From contig OU452210.1 of the NCBI GenBank assembly GCA_911728435.2, forward strand, positions 7,130,001 to 7,194,000: a stretch of DNA of 64,000 nucleotides, given 5' to 3'. Source of the stretch: Apoderus coryli. Lineage: Eukaryota > Arthropoda > Insecta > Coleoptera > Attelabidae. Positions 33,901 to 44,680 of this stretch are shown in pieces. Position 1 is the first letter of the stretch; each line of letters begins with the position of its first letter. The translations under genes were made by a program, and so were the position numbers. The notes beneath the pieces were generated by a model. The model saw nothing but the letters and a program-made list of their open reading frames with translations. It made no database searches and had not been told where the DNA came from.

Positions 33901-34356
33901 GAAGAGTAAATATGTTGTCTCGGTTATAACCTGCAACCAACAAATCATAATATCAAGTATTTATAATAATTTAAAGTTCGAAACATGAGAGTTGGGAAAT
34001 ATTCTTGGTACGTCACTGTTTTTGGACAGCTTTTGTGTATCATTTCATTTCAGCAATGTTTTGTAAATTTATGTTCTCAAATATTAGGTCTTGTTTCTGA
34101 CAGGGTGCGGTGAGGAAGGTATATTTTCTTGTGCGGTGTTGTGGCCATATTTGTGTTGACTGGGCCGCCTAACACTGCGAAACAATAATATCAGGATATA
34201 AATGTCAATGATTTAGGTGGGATTATTGTTGTATTAGGGACATTTCTTTTCTTTTTAATACTTGTTTCTTTGTGGTTTGTTTTAAAAAAGAAAATATGTG
34301 CCAGTATTAGTTTTATGATTACTTAGCTAAACTCACACTGTCACCTCCACTAAATA
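33901..34356. other. Unassigned AT-rich DNA
   Basis: No gene was recognised before the large palindromic element. Confidence 0.3.
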
Positions 34357-36212
34357 CAGGGTGAGTCACGAGGAACTGTACATACTTCTACCATAAGTAG
34401 AGGCACATTAGGGGATCATCAATTGACCATTAAAAACTGTCTCCTTGTTTTCATTATTAATATACAGGGTGAATTATGGATATTACCCAAAACAATGTTT
34501 CGTCATATCTTTTCAATGATTAAGTCGATTTATCTCATTTTTTTAGAGAAGTGTGTATTGGTGCCTGGCAACTAACTGACATATTCAGAATTGAGAAAAT
34601 CCAGGTCCGTCTTCGAGAAAATTTGTGGGACTGCTTCATATTCAACACTTCACCCTGTATATGATTTTTCAAAAATCTGATATAATTTTTTCAGAGGGCA
34701 TAAATAGACAGTTAGACCTGGGTATTTGAATTTTTTGTTACACTCACCTCACATTTCCAATTAAAGATTCATTTTAGAGCCAAATTGAAAACTGGCAATA
34801 ATGAAGTATCTTACTGTATAATAATGTTTAGTTATTAAAAATAAATTTTCAAAATAGACAGAAACGACACACTGTGTTCCAGTATGGTAAATACCATAAT
34901 TTGAAATGATTTACAGGGCCGGATTTAAAAATCTGGCATATCTGGTTCATCCCAATAATTCACCCTGTATGTAACTTTTTCCACCCGTAATAGACAGAAA
35001 ACAGATAAAATATGTTTGTAATAACCTAGTTTTCTTATTTGTTTGAGGAAAACTCATGTGTCTAATTATTTTAATCGGAATGAAATGAACAAGCCAGGGA
35101 AATGTTTATTCATAAATTAAGAAATAAAATAAAAAACAATAACCAAACAATACAACAATTTTAACAATGTGGAACAAAGTAAAAAAACAATTTAATAAAC
35201 ATTACGATTATAAAAGATGTTCAAAATGAAATCCATCTGCCTTAATACACTTTTCTTGACGAATGTTTAAATGTGTAATGGATTTTCTGATTGTCAATGG
35301 GTCATTTCTGATAATATTAACAGTGAATAATTCTGCGTTAATAAGCTGTTGTGTTTTATAATCATAATGTTTGATAAATTGTTTTTTACTTTGTTCCACA
35401 TTGTTAAAACTGTTTTATTGTTTGGTTATTGTTTTTTATTTTATTTCTTAATTGATGAATAAACATTTCTCTGGCTTGTTCATGTCATTCCGATTAAAAT
35501 AATTAGACACATGAGTTTTCCTCAAACAAATAAGAAAACTTGGTTATTACAAACATTTTTTATCTGTTTTCTGTCTGTTACGGGGGAAAAAGTTACGTAC
35601 GGGGTGAATTTTTGGGATGAACCAGATATGCCAGATTTTTAAATCCGGCCCTGTAAATCAATTCAAATTATCGTATTTACCATACTGGAGCACAGTGTGT
35701 GTCGTTTTTGTCTATTTTGAAGATTTCTTTTTAATAACTAAGCATTATTGTACAGTAAGATACTTTATTATTGCCAATTTTCAATTTGGCTCTAAAATGA
35801 ATCTTTAATTGGAAATCTGAGGTGAGTGTAACAAAAAATTCAAATACCCAGGTCTAACTGTCTATTTATGCCCTCTGAAAAAATTATATCAGATTTTTGA
35901 AAAATCATATACAGGGTGAAGTGTTGAATATGAAGCAGTCCCACAAATTTTCTCGAAGACGGACCTGGATTTTCTCAATTCTGAATATGTCAGTTAGTTG
36001 CCAGGCACCAATACACACTTCTCTAAAAAAATGAGATAAATCGACTTAATCATTGAAAAGATATGACGAAACATTGTTTTGGACAATATCCATAATTCAC
36101 CCTGTATATTAATAATGAAAACAAGGAGACAGTTTTTAATGGTCATTTGATGATCCCCTAATGTGCCTCTACTTATGGTAGAAGTATGTACAGTTCCTCG
36201 TGACTCACCCTG
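34357..36212. mobile_element. 1,856-bp palindromic mariner element with 858-bp arms
   Basis: It starts CAGGGTGAGTCACGAGGAAC and ends with its exact inverse, with TA outside at 34355-34356 and 36213-36214. The left arm 34357-35214 is repeated inverted at 35354-36212 with few differences. The unpaired 139-bp centre encodes, on the minus strand, the transposase tail (KCIKADGFHFEHLL, with the last codons in the arm). The element is thus a mirror image of its own 3' end around a fragment of coding sequence. Inside each arm lie further TA-bounded CAGGG/CCCTG pairs (34465-34657 and 34914-34977 on the left), so smaller elements had inserted before the mirroring. It cannot encode transposase. Confidence 0.92.
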
Positions 36213-36951
36213 TATAATATAGAATGTCCACAAATAAGAGATCATTAATTAATCTCTTCTCTTTTATAAAGCCAGAAAAATGTAGTTCAGCATTTTAATG
36301 GTACTCGCGGAAATCAAAACATTATTCAGTTTCAGAGACATTTGAAAAGTACGAGGGTAGATTGAAAATAATGCGTGTAGCACAAAGTCAAATGGGAATA
36401 TCGTGCAAGAACGACATTGAACTACAACAAATTTTAAGCCTCAAAATCAAAATCGTCCGAGGTATAATGATTAGGTACCATTTCTTTTGGGTAGAGGAAA
36501 AAATAAAGATCGCGAGCTACAAAATAGGGATAGTAAGGGTTTAAACTTCAGGTTTTCCATAGCCACACAGCCAAAAGAAGTTTTTTTGCAAATGGTTGTG
36601 TTTTTTTCGCCTATACTATATATTTTCTTTCTTGTTGCAGATAAATAAAAATTATTTAAAGTGAACAAAATGTATGATACTTTCGATCAGTTACAGTTGT
36701 TTTTCTTTAATTACTAAATAAATAAATTTATAAAAATAATATCAGAGGGAACTAATCGTATTAATGGATACGAATAGGATTAGTGAAACGCGCGTCTATA
36801 TTTAAAAAATTGTTCTGTTGAAGAGCTAAAGCTTATTTAAATTGAACACTGCAACCAGTGTTTAAGATTTAGTAAGGTATGCATTTTTACCTAATCAGAT
36901 AATGATGATCAATCAATTTAAATTAAATCTTGCTGGCGTTTCGTGTTGTCT
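36213..36951. other. Unassigned AT-rich DNA
   Basis: Opposed open frames at 36362-36668 lack motifs. A good acceptor-like tract (TTTCTTTCTTGTTGCAG) ends at 36640, but all frames after it close within 30 bases. Confidence 0.3.
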
Positions 36952-37010
36952 ATTATTTTTGCATTATTTTTTATTACATATATCTTTACTGCTAGCGTTA
37001 CCTATACAAT
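36952..37010 (+). repeat. Dispersed repeat D2, copy A
   Basis: About 60 bp around ATCTTTACTGCTAGCGTTACC matches 59837-59895 in the same orientation. It probably marks a transposon end of unknown class. Confidence 0.6.
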
Positions 37011-37095
37011 GTATGTACTTTGTGACGAGTTTATGGTTTTAAATCTTTCTGATGGTATACACTGTGGCCAAGATAAGAGTGGGTAGCATTGGAGT

Positions 37096-38180
37096 CTTTT
37101 TGTGATTTTCATTTTTATTTGTTTCTGACATTATTTTTACAGATATAAAGAAATGAAAAGCACTTTCTCATTGTTACTTTTTGAAGAGAGTAAGATGGTG
37201 TTTACAAATTTTCATTACGACGTTACGTTGTGTAAAAACCATCATCAACTTGTTTTTTTTTTTTAAATACGGATCTTGATTTTTTTATTGTTAAATTTAA
37301 AGCCAATTCCATTCAAAAATAAGTGGTATATCACACCAATGGTGTTTAAGTGTTTTTGAGCTGGTATTTAAAATTATTCAAAAAAAATCGCCATAGTTTG
37401 GCACTTACTTTGCGTAAAACATTCGTCTGAAAGTGGGGGTTTTTTAATAACTTCAAAAAGTACAAAAATTTCAACTGAATTTTAAAAACTGCGTACAGAA
37501 TAAAATGTTATAGTGAGACAGAAATAAATTGTCAAATAATAATAAATAATTGTGAGTAACGACGAAATAATGTTTTTGCAAAACCTACTACTCTGCATTC
37601 AGTCAGTTAAGTGCCAAACTATGGAGATATTTCTTGAATAATTTTAAAATAAAATATAAGATTTGAGTGAATGATTTATATTGTATATTATTTAGATTGT
37701 TGTTAATTTGTATTAATGTCAGATTTTGCATCACATCTGTTTGGTTTTTTTTAATTTTTGTTCACAAACAGTGCGTAATCTTGCTGGGAATATTAAGTAA
37801 GATTTTTGTTTGTTTTTGGGTTAAAATTGAACAGTACTAACTGCCTTTTAACCCCTTTTGTTATTGCATTTTTTTTGGACTGCAAATAAACTGATATTAT
37901 TATTAAATAACAGCTAAAAACACTGAAAACTTGTTTAAACCATTACATGTGATATACCACCTATTTTTGAATTGAAAATGGCTTTAAATTTAACAATAAA
38001 AAATCCAGAGTCGTATTGAAAAAAAATAAGTTGATGATGGTTTTTCAAAAACGAAACGTCGTAGTGAAAATTTGTAAACGCTATATTTTTCTCCTCAAAA
38101 AGTAACAATGAGACAGTGAGTTTCATTTGTTTATATCCGTAACAATAATGTCAGAAATAAATAAAACCTAAAATCGCAAA
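37096..38180. mobile_element. Second large palindrome, about 1.1 kb
   Basis: The left outer arm at about 37096-37345 recurs inverted at about 37938-38180. Landmarks are TTTCTGACATTATTTTTAC, AACCATCATCAACTT and AAATTTAAAGCCA. An inner pair, ATAGTTTGGCACTTACTT (37392 on) and AAGTGCCAAACTATGG (37609 on), continues the symmetry. The arms are more diverged than in the 34357 element, with several unmatched stretches. No transposase code or clear TA-bounded terminus was found. It is likely an older fold-back element. Confidence 0.8.
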
Positions 38181-39324
38181 AAATCGTTTTCTCAAAAATT
38201 TCGCGGAAACGGCTAAAGGTATTGCAATTTGAATCAATCATGACTTAGATGGTGGCGAGATCATGCGGCAGATTTCGGATCAAATACTTAGGCTACAAAA
38301 TTGCTAAACATAAATGATCATTGTAATGTACCATTTTGAAAATAATCGCCCGTTCCGCTACTTTCTATGGAATAACCATATTATTAAAATATAAAAAGTC
38401 TTATTTCAATTACACTAAAAAATAGAGTGAGTGAAGTTACTATTAAGTTATAAAAACGTGCTTACATGCACAGAACACCCTGAAAATCTGTGATACTTTT
38501 AATTGCCTCGGCCAGAAGCAATTAAAGAGATAACTTTACTCGGGAGCAAGAATTTAAAAAGGCGATAAAACAACGGGATAAAAGGAACCAAAAAAGGGCG
38601 CACGGTGTGACACCCTTTTATTTTCACAATATCTTTGTTGTAACTTAAAATATGGTAATTACTTACCCTAACGCGAAAGAGTTAACGTGGCTTTTTTATA
38701 TAACTTACTTGTAAGTTTATATAATAAGTGTTAAACTGTCACAACTAAAATTATATGATAAGATATTGGGTGTGTTAAAAACGTTTATTAAACATTCCTT
38801 ATTTCTTTGAAGAAGCAGGAACAAGAAAAGGAATAATCAAACTTCATTACTGTTTAGAAGTTTAATAATAGTATATATCAGTGTTGTCTGGATTTAGCTC
38901 GATTACCTTGCAGTAATTAACTATTAACTCTTGAGATATTGTATTCCGATGAAATAGTAATATTGGCTTTATTTTTGTTATTGTTATCTGAACATCTCAA
39001 CCTCCCACATCAAAAACCTTAAACAAATAATCTGCACCAAAAAAAACTGGTGGAGGCCACCATTCAAAAATTCATTCATTGTTTGGTTAATAGTGATCCT
39101 TTTTAAAAAAATCACGGACGTTCTGTACACATTACTTTTTTTTTGAAAATTATTTTATGTGCTATTTAATTTGTTAAATGACTTCATTACTACATTTTAT
39201 TTGTTTGTTTGTGTAAAAGAAAATCGGTTGTGTCGCACCAAAACTTTCCCAACAAGACATAATCTGAAATATAATATATATGACCTGTGTAACGAAACAG
39301 AATTTTAATAATAATAATTATTCA
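38181..39324. other. Unassigned AT-rich DNA
   Basis: No gene was recognised. A minus-strand GTAAGT donor-like site (rc near 38656) has no open exon behind it. Confidence 0.3.
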
Positions 39325-39425
39325 AAAATTAGTAATAAAAAAAAATTGTCAGAGGTGGGATTCGAACCCAACACCTTGCGCATGCAAAGTCCACTGTCTA
39401 CCAATGACGACACTAACCCTTATCA
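39325..39425 (-). mobile_element. tRNA-Ala-derived SINE-like element, copy B
   Basis: On the minus strand the T arm contains GGGTTCGAATCCC and the anticodon loop TTTGCAT would read TGC (alanine). The 5' half carries GTCGTCATTGGTAGAC, the same altered D-arm region as in copy A at 14259-14360. Flanks AAGGGTT before and TTTTTGAATAAT after are shared with copy A. The acceptor stem does not pair, so it is not a functional tRNA. Confidence 0.7.
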
Positions 39426-39509
39426 AATCACTTTATTATATTATAATAAGAGATATTGGTTCCAACTAGGAGTATCACTCAATTATATTGTTATTTAAAA
39501 ATTTGGGGA

Positions 39510-39602
39510 TTGTATACATCCCTATCACAGAGTTAAAGCGATTTCAACCAAAAACTCAAGGACTCCCACAAACTCATGTACCAAAATTTAACTCAATTGG
39601 TA
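39510..39602 (+). repeat. Dispersed repeat R1, copy C (partial)
   Basis: AAAGCGATTTCAACCAAAAACT and CAAACTCATGTACCAAAATTT match copies A (10583-10800) and B (43340-43543). Only the last third of the repeat is present, directly before LINE-derived sequence. Confidence 0.7.
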
Positions 39603-39859
39603 ATTTATAAGCTTAAACAGCAATAGTTGATAATCCGTGGTCGACAACTCTAATCGGGAATCGACCATCGATTCTAAAACAAAGAAATTTCCGCTATGCC
39701 CTGAAGTTTAGATATATGAACTTGATATAAAGCAGACCACACAACTGAAGCATTAAACACTCGACGCTTCGAAACCCCGCAGGGACCCTCAAATGAAATC
39801 TAACTATGATGTGATCATTCAATGACAGGTCACTAAATTATGCGGATTCCGACTTATGT

Positions 39860-40420
39860 ACACTGTTAGGCATTTACATGATGTTTAGTGGTAAATTGTT
39901 TCCTGCACACCACTGTGATAAAGCATCCAGATCACTCTGTAGGGCATGAAGATCGGAAGGTCCCGCAATGGTCCTAAATATCTTCAAATCAGCGGCAAAT
40001 AAGAGGCAATGACTCCTGATCCACCGAACAACGTCATTAATGTAGATAGCAAACATTAACAGATTCCCTGAGGAGCACCGCTGGTGACTATGAATTCGGA
40101 AGACCTTAAGTCGCCAAAACTCCACAAATTGTTTTGTATCTGATAGATATGGTCAAAGAGAGTAATTAAGGCTTCACTAAATCCGATCTCTCTCATTTTT
40201 CGTTTGATTATGTGGTGGTTAAGTTTGTCAAAGGCCTTCGAAGAGTCTGTGTAAATGACATCAACTTGTTTGCTTAGACTCACAGCAGGAGTTGCCGATT
40301 GCAGGAACTCCACTACGTTTGTCGCCGTTGACCGTTTTTTTCTAATTCGATTTTTTATTTGAATAAATATTTTGTCGAGAAGAATCAGTGGAGCCTTTTT
40401 GACTCTCATTTTTTTTACTG
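39860..40420 (-). pseudogene. LINE reverse transcriptase, Jockey-like
   Basis: Two overlapping minus-strand frames cover the RT. The first has KKRSTATNVVEFLQ, QVDVIYTDSSKAFDKLNHHI (catalytic Asp present) and EFIVTSGAPQG. The second has LLMFAIYINDVVRWI, LLFAADLKIF and LQSDLDALSQWCAGNNLPLN. The FADD box has become FAAD, so the first Asp of the catalytic pair is lost. One frameshift in the GAPQG box separates the two. Upstream and downstream parts of the LINE are missing. Confidence 0.88.
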
Positions 40421-41890
40421 CGAATAAGCTAGATATAACTTCTTCAATGATTGGCTTGTCATTTTTGACTCTTAGTTTTATATTTTGACCCTTAGCTTGG
40501 CTCTTTTTTTATTTGTTTATCACAGTTTTTTCATGCCAAGATAAATATATTGGCAAATACTATTTTTGTACCAAATTTGGTTAAAATCGATTTAGCGGAT
40601 TTCTAATGCTGTATACAAACTGACGCAATTATATTGACGTCTAAAATGACCCAAAACAAGTATTTCCGTTGAATCAACTTGAGGAGATTCGATTTGTTTC
40701 CAAATAATCCACAATACAATTTTACAATTTTTCAAATTTCATCTCAACTCGAATATTATTATTCCTCCGATTCGTCTCGACTCTGTTCAGATGCGATTTT
40801 CCAAATGATAGGCCTGATGTATAATACTCGATAAAAGACTTGAATCATTAAAAAACGTAGAACCCATCAATGCCAATCCATTTATTGAAGCAGTTTAGAT
40901 GGAAATGCGATCAAGCCACACAAATATTTGGAGCCATCATATCCATTGTAGCATTTAATTAATTTATTTTTTATTATTAGTTTGTTGTTGTACATTTGAA
41001 AAATAAAATATTCCATTATGTGTAACGACGCCGACTCTGGTAATTTTATAATTTTTATAACGTCTTTTTTATTCCAAGTGGTTTTAAGTTCTCGCTATCC
41101 ATATATTTCGATCCCACATAGGGTATGTGAATATAAATGTTTGTGTGTGAAGGAAATTAGGGAGTTATTTGCAGTTTTCCTGAGGTAGAAAACATATTCC
41201 GGCAGAAGCAATTTTCGTACCATTTCGTGGCTAAAAGATATTTTTCTCCTTCTCTCTTTCTTTTATGGTATCCCACAATTTTCCATCTCTGTCATTTTAG
41301 ATTGCTGCCCGGATCGGTGTAATCTGCGATAACAAGGGAACTGACATATGGCTACACATGTTCTTACTACTAAGATACGGTATAAACAAACATCGTTCTT
41401 TGCATATCTTATGTGTGTTTGTGTGTAAAATGGGGGGTTGTATTCTAAAAACTTTTGAAGGGGTAGTTATTTCAAGCCATTATGACATAATAAGGTGTGT
41501 TCAAAGTCATTATTGCACATAGTAGCTTTTATGTCATCCTATTTATTTTCACATGAGGAAATGTAGATGATTTATTCAAATCTGTTTATCAAAACGGTTT
41601 TAGAACAGTTTATTTCATTGCTCTTTGCATATTACCATTATTATTAAACCACATCATTTTTTAGAAACTCGTCCATATTCAAAATACATGTGTTACGTTG
41701 GTTTATCATCTATAAAATGCTTGAAGACTAATTATAATAACAATAATTTCAGATAATCTGTGAGATCCCCCACTAGGTTTAAGTTATTTGTAAGCGAATG
41801 AAGTGAAACTATGCTTTCTTACTGAATAATGAAGAATAAAACTTTTTGTAAAAAATTAGAGACTAGTTTAACCCACTTGACTATATCAAT
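40421..41890. other. Unassigned AT-rich DNA
   Basis: No gene, tandem repeat or transposon protein was recognised. Confidence 0.3.
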
Positions 41891-41894
41891 ATCA

Positions 41895-42790
41895 TCACAT
41901 TGCATCATCAATGACGAATGTCAGGTGTCCTTTGGAATCTGTTTTTAATACTTCTCCTTATTGTACCCTGTCAGGTCTCCCTGACGTTGGCAATCGCGAT
42001 GGCAAGCTGATCCCTGTCTTCAGCCACTCTAAACAAATGTTCGACGCTATGTATTCCTGTCCATTCCCGGATGTTCTATAACCAGGAGATTTGTTTTCTC
42101 CCTTCGCCTCTGCGGCCTTCTATTTTGCCCTTCATTATAAGCTGTAGGATCCGGTAACAATTCCCTCTGAGAACATGGCCGAGGTATGCCAGTTTTCGGC
42201 ATTTAACTGTTGTTAAAAGTTCGGGAACTGTATTTGCCCTGGCTCAGACTGCTTCATTTCTCTGCAAAGCCACCATGGTATTCTTAGCATTCGTCTATGT
42301 AAATGCATCTAGACGGTTGATTGTGGCAGCTTTCAGTGTTCAGACTTCAGCTCCGTACAACAGTACAGACCAAATGTAACATTTAATCATTCTTTGTCAC
42401 AGCTTTAGGTTCAGGCTGTCACTAAAAACAGCGATCTCATCTTCTGGATTCAATTCTGCATCTAATTTCCTTATCCGGGTCGAGTTGCTCAGTGATGTAG
42501 CATCCGAGGTATTTAAAATTGGATACTCTTTCAATGTTCTGTCCATTTATCTGTAGTGACGTATATGAGGTATGGCTGACGGCTAAAGATCATAAACATT
42601 GTCTTAGCAACATTTATATTCAGTCCCATTTCTTGTTCCACTGCACTAACAAAATTTATGAAATTTTGGAGACTTTGAAGATCATCGCATAAAATGAATG
42701 GTGTTAATCAGCTCGCCGTTGATTTTTCATATAAAGCCTCTTTACAGACTGTGTCAGAATATAGGTTGAACAACCCACCTCGTTGTATTT
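41895..42790 (-). pseudogene. LINE post-RT region
   Basis: From high to low coordinates, changing frames on the minus strand give EQEMGLNINVAKTMFM. Later they give FGLYCCTELK, RRMLRIPWW, KRRKLAYLGH-like sequence (AENWHTSAMF) and EGIVTGSYSL. The last recognisable words are MEYIASNI and LEWLKTGI. This is the conserved C-terminal stretch of animal LINEs with WxxRRMLRIPWxxxxxNxxV...KRRKLxxLGHVLR. Stops occur every 30-60 codons. The catalytic RT core is missing. Confidence 0.75.
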
Positions 42791-42872
42791 GACGTTCATC
42801 TGTAAATATTCTATTGACTCAAACAACTGCCTTCTGCCGCCAGTACAGGTTCTTAATTATACGTAAATCCTT

Positions 42873-43235
42873 TCCATGAAAATCCGTATGCGATATTCGA
42901 AGATCATTTTCAACATCAGTTCTCGTTGATCGTTTGTATTGGAATTTTAGGGCTTAATTGGACCCGTATTTCTACAAGGAAGACTTACCGGAGAGGTTTA
43001 TCGCGACTTTTTGGAACATTGGCAATAAGAAATGCAATGTGGTTTATGCACGATGGTGCACCAGTGCATTTTAGTCGGGTTGGTCGTGAGTTTTTAACAG
43101 AAACATACGGAAATCGCAGTGGCGTACATTATTGCCCTCCCAACGCCACTGGGCTTAATCAATTTGATCTAGTTAGGGCCATACAAGATATTTGACCGTT
43201 ATTTACAAAAAAAAACTTTAACAATATGGTACAAT
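42873..43235 (+). pseudogene. Mariner family A remnant, catalytic core
   Basis: The plus strand reads NPYAIFEDHFQHQFSL, then the GPVFLQGRLTGEVYRDFLEH block in a shifted frame, then NAMWFMHDGAPVHFSRVGRE with the second catalytic Asp (HDGAP), and TETYGNR. The third Asp region has decayed (CPPNATGL). The 3' UTR TTTACAAAAAAAAACTTTAAC matches the copy ending at 27844, so both are family A. An 89-codon open frame runs through 42926-43195. Confidence 0.82.
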
Positions 43236-43339
43236 GATAATATATTTATATAAGCATGCGAAACAAACGCTCTATCAATGTGTTAAAGTACTCAAGTACA
43301 CATTATATTCTAAGAAAGAAATTTGAACGCTATTTTCTC

Positions 43340-43543
43340 GAGAATTATGGGGGCAAATATCAAAAGTGACCTATCGCTGTAAAACGGATAAAAAATGCTT
43401 TAAAATGATGTATCACTTGACCCCTACTGATATAGGAAAATTTAGTGGTTGTGTCCACCCCTACTACAGGGCTTAAGTGATTTAAACCAAAGTCTAATGG
43501 CTTATCCTAGGACTGCCCCAAACTCATATACCAAAATTTAGCT
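43340..43543 (+). repeat. Dispersed repeat R1, copy B
   Basis: This is colinear with copy A in reverse orientation: GAATTATGGGGGCAAATATC, GACCTATCGCTGTAAAACGG, ATGATGTATCACTTGACCCC and ACCAAAATTTAGCTCAAT. It directly follows mariner family A, but copy A has no mariner next to it, so the two are independent. Confidence 0.75.
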
Positions 43544-44577
43544 CAATGTTTTATGTCAACAATCGTTTCTATTATTTGTCTGCTTTTGCATGAGTCCCCA
43601 CATGCAAAAGCCTTAAATTAAAAAAAATATATAGAAATAAATACCTACAGTCAAATTTGCCACAAATATCAGCGCTACTAAGGTGTGAGTAACTTTCAGA
43701 ACATAGTTTGTCTGGAGTGTTGTGTTAAACTGTCTTTTTGTACCTTTTGTTTCACATCTGAAGACGGGATTCCTATGGTTTATGTAGTTGTTTTTTCACA
43801 AAAACAATACAGTTTTTTTGTGTTGTATAACAGCGCTCTCGTGGTTTTAATAGCTTTATATTCAAAATTTTCTTTATACATACATGGTGGACTAAGAATA
43901 AAGATAAAAAAGGTAAACAATAGCTCGTATACTTTGAAAGGAATTTGTCATTTATGCATCAGTTGATTTGATGGACTTGTTTTATTAGTATTTTTATGAT
44001 GAGTATTAAAATTTAATGTTTGTAAGGTATCTTTTGAAGCTTCCAACGAAATGTACGAAAAAAAGTTCGCTAACCTTCGCCCACAATAACATACATTTTT
44101 TATTTTATCAGTATTTCTGTAATATTATAGGGCATAATCAACCTTAATTAACCATAATACAGAAAATGAAATTTTTTTATTACATTTTAAAGTATTTTTT
44201 TATTATTGCGAAGACACGATAAGCTTTTTAAATGTCCATCTGTTCAAAGCGTCACAACCCTGGCAATATCGCGCGAGAAAAAATGTTCCTTCTTTTTTTA
44301 TGGTCAAAATCGCTTCTTAGATCTTTGATGAAATTAAATGCCGAGTTTTAATGTTCATTGGGTGGAAAAAAGCAAAAAGTTCATATCATCTCCCCCGCAT
44401 AGTGTGATGCCTCTCAGCGGCGTAACAAAATTCGAATATAAAGCATGTTTATAGAAATTTTAAGTCTGTGTTTATTCATAGATACATTTTATTGTATTAT
44501 ATTTATGTATACTATCAAAAAATATAATAGATATACCTCGTCGTTTTACTAACAGATTTGTTTTCATCATTCATTAG
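43544..44577. other. Unassigned AT-rich DNA
   Basis: The 93-codon frame at 43685-43966 has no recognised motif. Confidence 0.3.
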
Positions 44578-44680
44578 AACTGAGAATAGAATAGTAAAGG
44601 GTGGTTTATTTAATAGAACTTACAGTTCTCATTCTTGGATGCAAACTACTCGTGCCGCTAATTATACTACTACAACAAGG
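44578..44680 (+). CDS. Candidate exon
   Basis: The pyrimidine-rich tract TTTGTTTTCATCATTCATTAG ends at 44577 and AAGG followed by GTAAGAAAT gives a donor at 44681. The 103 bp between are open in one frame, with peptide including TENRIVKGGLFNRTY and WMQTTRAANYTTTTR, which has two N-glycosylation-type sequons. It starts with one base of a split codon and ends on a codon boundary. No protein family was recognised. The minus strand also offers a weaker splice-bounded frame here, so chance is possible. Confidence 0.25.

Noticed and set aside
35994..36245. 83-codon open frame as a gene
   Set aside because: It lies wholly in the right arm of the large palindrome and its counterpart in the left arm is equally open; it is terminal-repeat sequence, not coding.
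36624..36660. Acceptor TTTCTTTCTTGTTGCAG as the start of an exon
   Set aside because: All three frames after it close within about 30 bases.
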